DNA of 64,000 nucleotides from an uncultured Dehalococcoidia bacterium. Its GTDB lineage: Bacteria; Chloroflexota; Dehalococcoidia; Lucifugimonadales; CAJWUJ01. Below, in pieces: positions 9,429 through 19,487 of this stretch. Within the stretch, counting starts at the first letter, position 1, and each line of letters begins with the position of its first letter. Location: contig CAJWUJ010000004.1 of NCBI GenBank assembly GCA_913047625.1, positions 62,001-126,000 of the forward strand, in the 5' to 3' direction. A program made the position numbers and the translations under genes. The notes beneath the pieces were generated by a model. The model ran no database searches. It saw only the letters and a program-made list of their open reading frames with translations, and was not told where the DNA came from.

Positions 9429-10535
9429 ATGCAAGTCAATGAATACGTACTCAAAAATCCCGATACCCTAGAAACCCCGGTCATGCTGGTGTTCCAAGAC
9501 CAACTAGAACACAACATCGCTTCTATTATTAAAGTTACAGGTGGTCCAGACAGAGTAGTTCCTCACTTCAAAACACATAAATCTAAAGAAGTACTAAAAC
9601 AGTGTTTGGCAGCAGGTATTCAATCTTATAAGTGCGCCACGCTAAGAGAGGCCGAAGTGTTAGCGGAAGGAGGTGCCCGCCAAATTCTTATCGCATATCC
9701 AATGCTACATCCACAAAAACTAAACAGATTAATGGAACTAATGTCCACCCACAGTGATATTGATTTCAGGATCATTTTCAGTCATAAAGCACATGTAGAC
9801 GCTGTAGCGCCTTTACTCAATAAACACAATAAGGAGATTGTTGCATATATTGATTTGGATACAGGCATGCATCGAACTGGTGCCCAACCAGGCACAGAAG
9901 CAATAGAGCTATATCTTGCAGCGAGCAGGACACCAAGAATTTCCGTGGTAGGTACCCATCTATTTGATGGACATACCTCCTATCAACCTGATGTTGCGAT
10001 TCGGACTGATTCTGTAAAACAAAGTTTGGATCATATCCACAACCTATGGGAAGAAGTAGCCAAACAAGGGTGTCCAGCCAGCGATAATGTAATAGGTGGA
10101 TCATGGTCATTCCATTTGTACAAGGACGAACCCACTATCAGAATGTCACCCGGTACTTTCATATACTGGGATCACATGAACGCTATGATTCCTGAATTGC
10201 CATTTAAAGTAGCAGGCGTAGTCTTAGGGCAAGTAATAGACCGCAACGTAGATAAAGATACACTTACAGTTGATATAGGGTCAAAGGCCATAACAGATGA
10301 TCTGGAAATGAAAAATCGCTTTAAGGTGGCTGGCAATGCCAATATCTCGTTAGTTTCACAAAGCGAGGAGCATGGAGTGATTACCCGGTCAGATTCTGAT
10401 TTGCGTCTTGGCGATTTTATATTTGCCCTTCCTGGTCATGCATGCACGACTACAACGAAGTATCCCGAAGCATTAGTCATTGACCAAGCTGGAAATGTGA
10501 CCCATTCGTATAAACACGATGCCCGTGATCGATGA
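9429..10535 (+). CDS. D-threonine aldolase / D-serine dehydratase-like PLP enzyme
   Basis: A fold-type III (alanine-racemase N-domain) PLP protein of 368 residues. The Schiff-base Lys is K48 in PHFKTHKS, the signature of the D-threonine aldolase/eukaryotic-type D-serine dehydratase group rather than of true alanine racemase. Near the C-terminus LPGHACTTTTKYP provides the His-x-Cys metal pair seen in D-serine dehydratases (D-threonine aldolases commonly have His-x-Asp), and TVDIGSKAI precedes it. The likely reaction is cleavage or dehydration of a D-hydroxyamino acid; the exact substrate cannot be read from sequence. GGAGG at 9414-9418 supports the ATG at 9429. Confidence 0.8.
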   Translation: MQVNEYVLKNPDTLETPVMLVFQDQLEHNIASIIKVTGGPDRVVPHFKTHKSKEVLKQCLAAGIQSYKCATLREAEVLAEGGARQILIAYPMLHPQKLNRLMELMSTHSDIDFRIIFSHKAHVDAVAPLLNKHNKEIVAYIDLDTGMHRTGAQPGTEAIELYLAASRTPRISVVGTHLFDGHTSYQPDVAIRTDSVKQSLDHIHNLWEEVAKQGCPASDNVIGGSWSFHLYKDEPTIRMSPGTFIYWDHMNAMIPELPFKVAGVVLGQVIDRNVDKDTLTVDIGSKAITDDLEMKNRFKVAGNANISLVSQSEEHGVITRSDSDLRLGDFIFALPGHACTTTTKYPEALVIDQAGNVTHSYKHDARDR

Positions 10536-10555
10536 AGTCTATTCAAATACAATCC

Positions 10556-11212
10556 TTATTGTAAGTGCCGTGAACCATTAGATCTCGTTTGGCCGTTCAA
10601 ACTTTCGAAGTAGCTTAGTCCTTTCAAGGTATCACTGGCGAAACGAGATTGATCAGATTCTTCAAACCTATATTTGGATAACCAATAAGTATATGCTTCT
10701 AGCTCCGTCACGCTAAGTGATTCCTTATACGTGCGCTTGACATCACGGCAAAACTTACGAAAGAGCAGCGCAGATTCTTCTCCGTACAAGCGATGGAATA
10801 CTATATCTCCAAGATCCTGCGGTTCAATCATCCCTTTAGCCCGAAATTCTTTAGCAACTTCAATTTCAACTACATATTGGAGACATTGCTCAATCACAAC
10901 GCCATACCAATAATTTAAATACGCTCTGTATTTTTTCCAACCAAGATGATTTTTTATTTCATCTTTCATGCTGTGAGAAGGCAAATGACCATAGAAAAGC
11001 AATTCTTCTAAATTGGTTTCCTTCAGGTTAATTTTTGCATCAACTGCTAGCCTTTCCAACAAGGAAAGGTAATCAAAGGCTTCCCCACCAATTAAGTAGG
11101 TAAATTTCCTTTTACCTACCACTTCAGAAGACACATCCCAGGTACGCATTGATGCCATCATATCTATAGCCCAGTCAGCTAGTTTATTCGATTGCATATC
11201 AAACTCACGCAC
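10556..11212 (-). CDS. Conserved-looking protein of unknown function, downstream of secA
   Basis: A soluble, mixed-charge, probably all-helical 218-residue protein with no signal peptide, transmembrane segment or motif I recognise. Aromatic- and acid-rich helices (HLGWKKYRAYLNYWYGVVIEQCLQYVVEIEVAKEF split over residues ~88-123, then a second helical part) suggest a helical bundle. The start is GTG at 11212 with AGGA just upstream; ATG at 11197 is the alternative. It follows secA by 63 bases on the same strand and ends 20 bases from a convergent gene, so it is probably the last gene of a prs-secA transcript. A secretion role is only positional inference. Confidence 0.65.
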   Translation of the reverse strand: MREFDMQSNKLADWAIDMMASMRTWDVSSEVVGKRKFTYLIGGEAFDYLSLLERLAVDAKINLKETNLEELLFYGHLPSHSMKDEIKNHLGWKKYRAYLNYWYGVVIEQCLQYVVEIEVAKEFRAKGMIEPQDLGDIVFHRLYGEESALLFRKFCRDVKRTYKESLSVTELEAYTYWLSKYRFEESDQSRFASDTLKGLSYFESLNGQTRSNGSRHLQ

Positions 11213-11275
11213 AAATTCCTTGACGATACGTCAACATAACAAGGAGCCTTCAGACCACGACTATGCCATCTACAC

Positions 11276-13915
11276 TCAAGTATCGGATCCATGACATCTC
11301 TTGAATTTCTTACCACTCCCACAGGGACAAGCTTCATTTCGACCAATTTTAGAAGTCGCTTTAGCAGTGACAGCAGCATCTTTTGTATTAGCTTTACTCA
11401 TTATGGAAGAAGTTTGATTTCCTTTGTTCGAAATGGATCGGAGTGGTGCCTTTGTTGACGTAGAGGAAGCATCTATTCCTCGAAATATACTTGAACTAAC
11501 ATCATGCCTGATGCGACTTTGCAATTCATCGAACAGACGGCGGCTTTCTATTTTATACATAACCAAGGGATCTCTCTGCCCATATCCGTACAGACCGATT
11601 CCTTGACGTAAATCGGACATACTAGTCAGGTGATGCACCCAATGGTAATCAATTGCCTTTAACAGTATTAGTCTTTCAAGTGATCGGGTTTGTTCCGAAC
11701 CCATTACATCCTCTATCTTTTGATAATAGTTAAGATTCTGTTCTGTTAAATAAGCAGTTAGCTCAGATCTCGATGTATCCATGATATTTTCAGGTAATAC
11801 CAACTCGGTAGTCCCCCAGAGAATGTTGAATTCACGAATCATATCTGCTTCTTCAGCCTCTTGATCAATGTCATCTTCAAGAAAAAACATATTGACTAAA
11901 CTTTCACTCTCATCTTGCAACATATCCAAGATTTTATGTTTTAATTCTACGCCCTGTAGGACCTCAATCCGGTCTCTATAAATAATTTCCCTATGAGTAT
12001 TTATAACATCATCGTAATCAACTAAATGTTTCCGAATATCAAAATAGTATCCCTCAACACGAGATTGAGAACTTTCAAACAGTTTCGTCATAAGATTGCT
12101 TTCCAGCGCTTCTTCCCCGAAACCTGTCATATTAAGGACTGTCTTAATTTTCTCTCCTCCAAATCGTTTGATCAAATCATCTTCGATCGACACGTAGAAC
12201 CTGGTTTCGCCAGGATCACCCTGCCTCCCTGAACGACCCCTTAACTGATTATCAATACGGCGGGATTCATGTCTTTCACTCCCTATAATATAGAGCCCTC
12301 CAAGATTTACGACTGCTTCGTGATCAACTTTCCACTGATCCAGTGATGCGCTTGTCGCAGGATCACCTCCTAAAACAATATCCGTGCCTCTTCCCGCCAT
12401 GTTAGTAGCGACAGTGACTGCACTTAATTTACCAGCTTGAGCAATAATTGATGCTTCTTTTTCATGATATTTAGCATTCAACACCTCGTGATGGATTCCT
12501 TGAAGTTTTAGCATAGAACTTAATTGCTCTGAGTCCTCTATAGAAACAGTTCCAATTAAGATAGGTTGTTTGGTCGTATTTCTCTCCACAATATCGTCAA
12601 TAATAGCTTTAACCTTATTCTTTTTATTGGAAAAAATATAATCTGATTTATCTTCCCTTACCATCGGTTCATGCGTAGGTATTTCTACCACATCTAGCGA
12701 GTAAATTTTCCAAAATTCCTCAGCTTCCGTCATAGCAGTCCCTGTCATTCCTGCCAGTGTAGAATACATTCGAAAATAGTTCTGGAGGGTAATTGTGGCA
12801 TATGTGATGTTCTCACGCCTGATTTGAAGACCCTCTTTTGCCTCTAATGCCTGATGTAGGCCATCACCGAATCTCCGCCCTTTCATCAATCTACCGGTAA
12901 ACTCATCAACAATGATTATCTGGCCTTCTTCAATAACGTATTCACGATCTTTCTTGTATAAAGCCATAGCCTTCACAGCACTTTCAAGAAAGTAAACAAG
13001 TCTCTGAGCTTCATCAAATTTCTCAGGGGTAGCACCCCATGGGTCTACTTTGAGCATTCTGACAACATTAGATTGCCCTTCCTGAGTCCATTTAACAGAT
13101 CGCTCCTTCTCCTCAATTAAATAATCAATCTCAGGCTTGAGCGTCTTTGCAACTTTTGCAAAAGTTGCGTAAAGATTCCCTGAATCTTCAGCCGGTCCAC
13201 TAATGATTAACGGAGTTCTAGCTTCATCAATAAGAATGTTGTCAACTTCATCTACAATTCCGTAATAGAGAGGCTTCTGCACCTGTTCAGATAACTCCAG
13301 TACCATGTTATCTCGCAAATAATCAAATCCAAATTCATTATTTGTTCCATATGTAATATCTGATTCATATGCCTCTTTCTTGGTGCATTCTTCAATACCG
13401 TTATCAGAAATTGAGTTGATGTGATGTATCAAAGATCGACCAGACTGCAGACATGCAACATTCATCCCTAGCGATCCGTAAACAGGAGACATCCATTCAC
13501 TATCCCTTTTAGCCAGATAATCGTTAACCGTGACTAAATGGGAGCCCAATCCAGCTATTGCATTGAGAAACAAGGGAGCCGTTGCAACCAAAGTTTTACC
13601 TTCTCCGGTCTTCATCTCTGCAATTTTCCCCTGATGAAGGACTATTCCACCAAATAACTGTTCATCGTAGTGTCGAAGCCCAATAGAACGTACCGCGCTC
13701 TCACGGACACACGCAAACACTTCGGGCAAGAGTTGTGATGTTGATTCACCTAAGGCATATCGATCTTTAAATTCCTTCGCCTTAGCTTGAAGCTCAGCAG
13801 CAGATAGTTTTGTAATCAGTGGTTCCAGTTCGTTAATTCGAACGACCAAGGGCCTTATTCGATCTAACTGTTTTTTATTGGAATCACCAAATACTCCCAT
13901 CAAACGCTTAAACAT
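11276..13915 (-). CDS. secA: Preprotein translocase ATPase SecA
   Basis: Motor of the Sec pathway: couples ATP hydrolysis to pushing unfolded preproteins through SecYEG. The 879-residue protein has Walker A in MKTGEGKT (residues 101-108), Walker B in DEVDNILIDEARTPLIISG, the helicase motifs TVATNMAGRGTDI and GRSGRQGDPG, and the C-terminal zinc-binding SEC-C tail ACPCGSGKKFKRCH, which binds SecB or ribosomes in other bacteria. ATG at 13915 follows GAGGA. It lies 74 bases after prs on the same strand. The window also encodes the Tat pathway (58.8-60.2 kb), so both export routes are present. Confidence 0.97.
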   Translation of the reverse strand: MFKRLMGVFGDSNKKQLDRIRPLVVRINELEPLITKLSAAELQAKAKEFKDRYALGESTSQLLPEVFACVRESAVRSIGLRHYDEQLFGGIVLHQGKIAEMKTGEGKTLVATAPLFLNAIAGLGSHLVTVNDYLAKRDSEWMSPVYGSLGMNVACLQSGRSLIHHINSISDNGIEECTKKEAYESDITYGTNNEFGFDYLRDNMVLELSEQVQKPLYYGIVDEVDNILIDEARTPLIISGPAEDSGNLYATFAKVAKTLKPEIDYLIEEKERSVKWTQEGQSNVVRMLKVDPWGATPEKFDEAQRLVYFLESAVKAMALYKKDREYVIEEGQIIIVDEFTGRLMKGRRFGDGLHQALEAKEGLQIRRENITYATITLQNYFRMYSTLAGMTGTAMTEAEEFWKIYSLDVVEIPTHEPMVREDKSDYIFSNKKNKVKAIIDDIVERNTTKQPILIGTVSIEDSEQLSSMLKLQGIHHEVLNAKYHEKEASIIAQAGKLSAVTVATNMAGRGTDIVLGGDPATSASLDQWKVDHEAVVNLGGLYIIGSERHESRRIDNQLRGRSGRQGDPGETRFYVSIEDDLIKRFGGEKIKTVLNMTGFGEEALESNLMTKLFESSQSRVEGYYFDIRKHLVDYDDVINTHREIIYRDRIEVLQGVELKHKILDMLQDESESLVNMFFLEDDIDQEAEEADMIREFNILWGTTELVLPENIMDTSRSELTAYLTEQNLNYYQKIEDVMGSEQTRSLERLILLKAIDYHWVHHLTSMSDLRQGIGLYGYGQRDPLVMYKIESRRLFDELQSRIRHDVSSSIFRGIDASSTSTKAPLRSISNKGNQTSSIMSKANTKDAAVTAKATSKIGRNEACPCGSGKKFKRCHGSDT

Positions 13916-13944
13916 AAGAGATCCTCAAATTAAGAAGGTTATAT

Positions 13945-13953
13945 AGTCTAGCA
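13945..13953 (-). promoter_or_regulatory. Possible extended -10 element of secA
   Basis: Read on the minus strand the sequence is TGCTAGACT, a TGn extended -10 about 30 bases before the secA ATG. It resembles better versions upstream of prs, metG and tatA. The hexamer itself is only a fair match. Confidence 0.25.
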
Positions 13954-13989
13954 TGAAGGGATGGCACCACTTTTACGTTGCTCCGAGCC

Positions 13990-14937
13990 TTATTCAAACA
14001 TCGAGCCAACTGAAAGGCCATTATGTATTCTATGAATAGCCTCTCCGAATAGTTGAGCAACCGACAGGACAGTTAGTCGACCATCCAGTTCTGGCTGAAA
14101 TACAGGAATTGTGTCCGTAACAACAAGTTCCCTAATATCACTGTCGAGGATTCTTTCAGTAGAACCCGCTGAAAGAACTCCATGAGTACAAACAGCGTAA
14201 ACAGCTTTAGTTCCCCTATCTCGTAACGCGTTCGCTGCATTCACTGTGGAACTACCTGAATCAATTTCGTCATCAAACAAAACGGCAGTCTTACCAGCCA
14301 CATCACCTATGACATTTAAGGTTTGCGGTGCACTCTGAAACGATACTCGACGTTTTTCAACGATAGCAAGCGGAGCACCCAACCTTTCCGCTAAGTCTCT
14401 TGCACGTTTGCTTATCCCGACATCGACAGCAACCACTACTAAGTCATCAATGTTTTTTTCAGAAAAATACTCTGTCAAAATTGGCATAGCAGTCAGTTCA
14501 TCAACAGGGATATTAAAGAAACCTTGTATCTGGGCAGCATGCAGATCTATTGTTAATAATCTGTCAGCACCAGCAACTGTTATGAGATCTGCAATTAACC
14601 GAGCAGTTATTGGAACTCTTGGTTGATCTTTTTTATCAGTTCGACCATAGCCGTAATATGGAATAACTGCTGTGATTCTACCTGCAGAAGCTCGTTTAGC
14701 AGCGTCAATCATAATCAGTAATTCCATAATACTGTCGTTAACAGGATCGATACCTGGTTGAATAACAAATACATCACGCTGACGAATATTTTCTTGGATG
14801 CGAACAAAAGTATTGTCATTAGCAAACTTAAAAGTTTCACTATGACCTAATGGGATATTTAGATACTGACATATATCCTCTGCTAACTGAGGATGTGAAT
14901 TGCCAGTGAATATTTTTAGTTCTTCAAATAATGCCAT
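13990..14937 (-). CDS. prs: Ribose-phosphate pyrophosphokinase (PRPP synthase)
   Basis: Makes PRPP from ribose-5-phosphate and ATP for purine, pyrimidine, His, Trp and NAD synthesis. The 315-residue protein has IPYYGYGRTDKKDQPR, LLTIDLHAAQIQGFFNIPVDEL, the catalytic-loop Lys/Arg in VEKRR and the PRPP-binding loop as LFDDEIDSGSSTVNAA. Compared with the common bacterial forms (YARQDRK, DVGGVVRA) it reads YGRTDKK and DVGISKRA, a subfamily difference rather than damage. ATG at 14937 follows a G-rich Shine-Dalgarno. It feeds PRPP chemistry in a window that also carries the PRPP-responsive PyrR. Probably co-transcribed with secA. Confidence 0.95.
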   Translation of the reverse strand: MALFEELKIFTGNSHPQLAEDICQYLNIPLGHSETFKFANDNTFVRIQENIRQRDVFVIQPGIDPVNDSIMELLIMIDAAKRASAGRITAVIPYYGYGRTDKKDQPRVPITARLIADLITVAGADRLLTIDLHAAQIQGFFNIPVDELTAMPILTEYFSEKNIDDLVVVAVDVGISKRARDLAERLGAPLAIVEKRRVSFQSAPQTLNVIGDVAGKTAVLFDDEIDSGSSTVNAANALRDRGTKAVYAVCTHGVLSAGSTERILDSDIRELVVTDTIPVFQPELDGRLTVLSVAQLFGEAIHRIHNGLSVGSMFE

Positions 14938-14970
14938 CTGAAAACCCCCGCAAAAACAGAGAACCTAATA

Positions 14971-14979
14971 ATTATAGCA
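14971..14979 (-). promoter_or_regulatory. Extended -10 promoter of prs
   Basis: On the minus strand the sequence reads TGCTATAAT, a perfect TATAAT with an upstream TGn, about 34 bases before the prs start. No good -35 is present, as expected for an extended -10 promoter. Confidence 0.5.
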
Positions 14980-15134
14980 TAGCAAAAACTAAGTATGATA
15001 AATTGCCGTAGATATCAAAATATTAATTAGAAAAGTTCACTAACACGGTATAGCTCAGAAGGATTAAAGGACAATTAATTGCAATGTGTGGCTATGACTC
15101 TAAATTATTGCGCATATCAGTAATGCATGGTAGT

Positions 15135-15140
15135 TATAAT
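15135..15140 (+). promoter_or_regulatory. Possible -10 element of the ornithine cyclodeaminase-family gene
   Basis: TATAAT stands 32 bases before the GTG start. The best upstream hexamer (TTGCGC at 15108-15113) is 21 bases away, too far for a normal promoter, so the call rests on the -10 alone. The rest of the 235-base gap between prs and this gene shows no gene. Confidence 0.3.
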
Positions 15141-15172
15141 AATAACGACTAAAAGTAATTAGGAGGGACCAA

Positions 15173-16126
15173 GTGACACTACTATTAACAGATGACCAAA
15201 TAAAGCAACTCGTTTCTATCGATGACGTTCTACCTGTAGTTGAAAACATGTTTGCTCAGGAAGGGCAAGGGTTAGTTACTGAAGTACCTAGGGAAAGAAT
15301 CCAAGCAGGCCCGAATTACCTAGCCTACATGGGTGGCTCTAATAACTATCAAGAGAAAATGGGAATGAAAGTTTATTCCCATTGTGGGGACAACTTACAG
15401 TTTTATGTCATACTATTCGATTCTGTCTCCGGAGAACTCCTGCTTTTAACAAGAGCAGATTCACTTGGTCGATTAAGAACCGCAGCTACATCAGCTATTG
15501 GAGCAAAATATCTTTCGAACAGCGATTCCGAAACATTAGCGATTATAGGTTCGGGTTATCAGGCAAGTACTCAATTAGAAGCGACTTGCAGAGTAAGAGG
15601 CATTAAGAAGATACTCGCCTACAGTCGAACAAAAGAGAAGTGCATTAATTTTTCCAAAGAAATGACATCCAGCCTCGGTATCCCAGTAGAACCCTGCCAA
15701 TCAGCACAAGATGCAGTTTCTGATGCAGATATAGTGATTACTATAACAACAGCTGATTCTCCAGTGATTGATCACAGTTGGCTCAAAACAGGAACTACAG
15801 TTGTTGCTCCTGGGAATGCCCGGTGGAATGCACAAGAGATAGACTTTAGAACAATCCACAACAGCGATTTGATAACAGTGGACACAATAGAAGGATGCAA
15901 AACTGAAGCAGGCGAACTGATGGCGGCAGCAGAAAAAGGCCTTTTTAAATGGGAACAGGTAAAAGAACTTAGTGCCATAGTCAGTGGTGAAAGTTCAGGA
16001 CGCACCTCGAGTGAACAGCTGATTCTATTCAAATTTGTTGGTATGGGACCACTCGATATCGTCACAGCTCAACTAATTTACGAAAAAGCTATCGCTAACA
16101 ATGTAGGTACAAATATACAATTATAG
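15173..16126 (+). CDS. Ornithine cyclodeaminase / mu-crystallin family protein
   Basis: A 317-residue Rossmann protein of the OCD/mu-crystallin/alanine dehydrogenase family, which cyclises ornithine to proline or reduces imino or keto acids with NAD(P)H. It has the family's KVYSH segment with the substrate-binding Lys, RADSLGRLRTAATSAIGAKYLS, the dinucleotide loop IIGSGYQASTQLEA and VAPGNARW (usually VGAMR or GAxxP). The specific substrate cannot be assigned. GTG at 15173 is supported by AGGAGGG at 15161-15167. Its last 6 bases overlap the 3' end of carB, which is convergent, with both stop codons lying inside 16121-16126. Confidence 0.85.
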   Translation: MTLLLTDDQIKQLVSIDDVLPVVENMFAQEGQGLVTEVPRERIQAGPNYLAYMGGSNNYQEKMGMKVYSHCGDNLQFYVILFDSVSGELLLLTRADSLGRLRTAATSAIGAKYLSNSDSETLAIIGSGYQASTQLEATCRVRGIKKILAYSRTKEKCINFSKEMTSSLGIPVEPCQSAQDAVSDADIVITITTADSPVIDHSWLKTGTTVVAPGNARWNAQEIDFRTIHNSDLITVDTIEGCKTEAGELMAAAEKGLFKWEQVKELSAIVSGESSGRTSSEQLILFKFVGMGPLDIVTAQLIYEKAIANNVGTNIQL

Positions 16127-19100
16127 TGAGGTGAATATCGGTCTGACCGAATATTCCTTGATTGGCCTAGCCAAGGATTGTATTGCAACTCTTGCCGTAT
16201 CAATTGATGTATAACAAGGGATCCTTTGTTCAGCAGCAGCTCGCCGTATTTCTACACCGTCTCTTACTACCAAACCGGATGGAGAAGTGGTATTAAGAAC
16301 AGCATTTACCGTACCATCCATGATTATATCAATTGCGTTCGGATGACTTTTTTCAAAATGCTTTGAAATAATCTTCACCGGATAACCCATGCTCTTTATC
16401 ATTGTACCGGTACCCTCTGTAGCATAGATAACGTATTCTAGCTCAAATAAACTCTTCACCAACGGAATCACCTTCTGTTTATCTTTATCAGCTACTGTTA
16501 TCAAGATAGAACCATTTGGTGGTAAAACTAAATTGGCAGCTATTAATGCCTTTGCAATAGCTGCATCCAATGTCAAATCAACACCCATGACTTCTCCTGT
16601 AGATTTCATCTCGGGACCAAGATAGGTATCTACACCAGCAAGTTTGGCCATGGAAAAAACAGGAGCCTTCACACCAATCATGGAGGGTGCTTCCGCCAGA
16701 CCATAAGCATAACCCTGTTTTTTAATACTCCGTCCTATCATCACCTCAGTTGCTATTTGAATCATGGGAATTCCAGTTATTTTCGATATAAACGGAATAG
16801 TGCGGCTGGCACGTGGATTTACTTCGATAACGTATACTCTCGATTGATCAGCAGACGACTTACCGCGCATGATCACATATTGAATATTCATTAAGCCCCT
16901 TACCCCAAGAGCCATTCCTATCCTTGTTGTATAGTCGATAATTGTTTCAGATTCTTCCTGAGATAAACTCATTGGAGGACATACAGCCATACTGTCTCCG
17001 GAATGCACCCCTGCCCTCTCCACATGTTCCATAATTGCTGGAATCAATACTCCCTTACCATCACATATAGCATCAACTTCTACCTCTTGGCCCTCCAGAT
17101 ATGTATCGATCAATATTGGATGTCCTTGTCCTATATCAGAACCGTTATTAAGGTACCTAATCAATTCATTATGAGACTGGACTATTTCCATAGCACGACC
17201 TCCCAAAACATAACTCGGGCGTACTAAAAGAGGAAATCCAATCCGCTCAGCAACATCTAAGGCCGCTTCAATAGTAGTAACAGCTCCCCCAGGAGGTTGC
17301 GGTATACCTTGCTCAAGTAAAAATTCCTCAAATTTATGCCGATCGGATGCACGGTCAATAACTTCAGCAGAAGAGCCTAGTACTGGCAATTCAGAACGAC
17401 CTAGGAATTGAGAAAGGTTAATTGCAGTTTGCCCACCATATTGAACTAAAGAAGGCGTGGCTCCAGTCTTGGTATTCAATCCTTCGTTATCAATGATATC
17501 AAGAACACTTTCTTCATCTAGAGGTTCAAAATATAATCTACTACTCACATCAAAATCAGTTGAGACAGTTTCCGGATTAGAATTTAACATAATACTTTTA
17601 TAACCAGCACTATGTAAGGATAAGGAGCCGTGCACTGAGCAATAGTCAAATTCAATTCCCTGACCAATTCTAATAGGCCCGCTTCCTAAAACTAGCGCTT
17701 TAGCACCGGAAAGAGGCTGAGCTTCGTTCTCTTCTTCGTAAGTACTGTAAAAATAAGGTGTTACTGCTTCAAATTCAGCTGCGCAAGTATCCACCATCTT
17801 ATAAACCGGAGAAATACCCCAGTTCAGTCTCATTTCCCTAACCTGAGATGGCAAACGATCAGCCAACACACTAATTTGTTCATCAGAAAAGCCCAATCTT
17901 TTAGCATTTCTTAATAAAGAAGGGCTCAAATCATCAGATAGCAACTGATGTTCCATTCGTATCACATTTTGTATAGCTTTTAAGAACCATGGATCCACTC
18001 CCGTGGATCTTGCAACATCATCAATTGGGATACCTCTGCGCAGTGCTGCTGCCAGTGCCCATATCCTTAAATCACTCGGGGGATATAAAAATTGCCTTAC
18101 TTTTTCCTTTGACCTAGATCCTTTCCAGCTTGGGTCTTCCCACAACAATGATTTACCCCCAACTTCTAGAGATCGAACTGCCTTCTGTAATGCTGCCTCA
18201 AAAGACCTATCAATAGCCATCACTTCACCAGTTGCTTTCATTTGGGTTCCTAATCTACGGTCTCCAGAAGCAAATTTATCAAACGGCCATCGAGGGATTT
18301 TAACAACACAGTAATCTAAGGCAGGCTCAAAAGCAGCTGTTGTCTTTTTTGTCACGGCATTAGGAATTTCAGATAATTTGCGCCCAATAGCAATTTTAGC
18401 GGCAACTCGAGCTATAGGGTATCCAGTTGCTTTGCTTGCTAGTGCAGAACTCCTACTCACCCTAGGATTAACTTCAATGACATAGTACGAATTATCTGAT
18501 GAAGGGTTATTTGAAGACTGTGAAAAGCTTGCTGCTATATCTTCACAAGGAGGCAAGGCGAATTGAACATTACATCCTCCTTCGATTTTTAGAGCACGAA
18601 TGATTTTAATAGCAGCAGAACGAAGCATTTGATATTCTTTATCGGTGAGTGTCTGGCTTGGAGCAACCACAATGCTATCACCAGTATGAACTCCCATAGG
18701 ATCAAGATTCTCCATATTGCAAATTGTGATACACGTATCAGCTGAATCTCTCATAACTTCATATTCAATTTCTTTCCAGCCTAAAAGAGATCGTTCTACT
18801 AGAACTTGGGTAATAGGGCTAGCAGCTAGGCCACTGGAAACAATAGTCTCTAGTTCTTGCTCATCATAAGCAATTCCTCCTCCTGTCCCACCCAAAGTGT
18901 ATGCAGGACGAATAACTAATGGAAATCCATTCATGGAAGCGAATGACTTAGCATCAGTTAGATTAGAAACGGTTTGGCTTTGAGGAACTGGTTCTCCTAT
19001 ATCTACTAGTAAGTCATGAAACAAGCTTCTATCTTCAGCTTTTCTGATAGTATCGACAGACGTACCCAGTAAATCTACTTGGTAACGATCCAAAACACCT

Positions 19101-19405
19101 GCATCCGCAAGTTCCATAGCCAAATTGAGACCAGTTTGTCCTCCCAAAGTGGGCAACAAGCCAGTTGGTCTCTCCTTAGCTATAATTTTCTCAAGCATTT
19201 CAGGTGTAAGAGGCTCAATATACACAATATCTGCAGTGGTTTTATCTGTCATGATAGTAGCTGGATTAGAATTAACCAGAACAGTAGTAACTCCTTCTTC
19301 TCTTAAGGATTTACAAGCCTGCGTACCAGCATAATCAAACTCTGCCGCCTGTCCAATGATAATTGGGCCAGAGCCGATAATCATTACTTTTTCTTTTTTA
19401 TTCAT
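16121..19405 (-). CDS. carB: Carbamoyl-phosphate synthase, large subunit
   Basis: Makes carbamoyl phosphate from bicarbonate, two ATP and ammonia channelled from CarA. The 1094-residue protein has the two homologous ATP-grasp halves: the first opens with GSGPIIIGQAAEFDYAGTQA and contains EIEYEVMRD and EVNPRVSRSSALASKATGYP; the second opens with GSGPIRIGQGIEFDYCSVHG and contains EVEVDAICDG and EVNPRASRTIPFISKITGIP. The MGS-like allosteric domain fills the C-terminal ~150 residues. Last gene of the pyrimidine operon. It is separated from carA by a membrane-protein gene, which is unusual. It also supplies arginine synthesis. Confidence 0.97.
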   Translation of the reverse strand: MNKKEKVMIIGSGPIIIGQAAEFDYAGTQACKSLREEGVTTVLVNSNPATIMTDKTTADIVYIEPLTPEMLEKIIAKERPTGLLPTLGGQTGLNLAMELADAGVLDRYQVDLLGTSVDTIRKAEDRSLFHDLLVDIGEPVPQSQTVSNLTDAKSFASMNGFPLVIRPAYTLGGTGGGIAYDEQELETIVSSGLAASPITQVLVERSLLGWKEIEYEVMRDSADTCITICNMENLDPMGVHTGDSIVVAPSQTLTDKEYQMLRSAAIKIIRALKIEGGCNVQFALPPCEDIAASFSQSSNNPSSDNSYYVIEVNPRVSRSSALASKATGYPIARVAAKIAIGRKLSEIPNAVTKKTTAAFEPALDYCVVKIPRWPFDKFASGDRRLGTQMKATGEVMAIDRSFEAALQKAVRSLEVGGKSLLWEDPSWKGSRSKEKVRQFLYPPSDLRIWALAAALRRGIPIDDVARSTGVDPWFLKAIQNVIRMEHQLLSDDLSPSLLRNAKRLGFSDEQISVLADRLPSQVREMRLNWGISPVYKMVDTCAAEFEAVTPYFYSTYEEENEAQPLSGAKALVLGSGPIRIGQGIEFDYCSVHGSLSLHSAGYKSIMLNSNPETVSTDFDVSSRLYFEPLDEESVLDIIDNEGLNTKTGATPSLVQYGGQTAINLSQFLGRSELPVLGSSAEVIDRASDRHKFEEFLLEQGIPQPPGGAVTTIEAALDVAERIGFPLLVRPSYVLGGRAMEIVQSHNELIRYLNNGSDIGQGHPILIDTYLEGQEVEVDAICDGKGVLIPAIMEHVERAGVHSGDSMAVCPPMSLSQEESETIIDYTTRIGMALGVRGLMNIQYVIMRGKSSADQSRVYVIEVNPRASRTIPFISKITGIPMIQIATEVMIGRSIKKQGYAYGLAEAPSMIGVKAPVFSMAKLAGVDTYLGPEMKSTGEVMGVDLTLDAAIAKALIAANLVLPPNGSILITVADKDKQKVIPLVKSLFELEYVIYATEGTGTMIKSMGYPVKIISKHFEKSHPNAIDIIMDGTVNAVLNTTSPSGLVVRDGVEIRRAAAEQRIPCYTSIDTARVAIQSLARPIKEYSVRPIFTSL

Positions 19406-19487
19406 GCTGCCTTCTATCAGAAAGCAGCACTATAGAGGAAGTATCTGTATTCATAATATTCTTTTACGGAATTAGTTGTTAATTTAT

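Noticed and set aside
9429-10535. Alanine racemase
   Set aside because: The PLP Lys is in KTHK and the C-terminus has the His-x-Cys metal pair of D-serine dehydratase/D-threonine aldolase, not the racemase Tyr domain.
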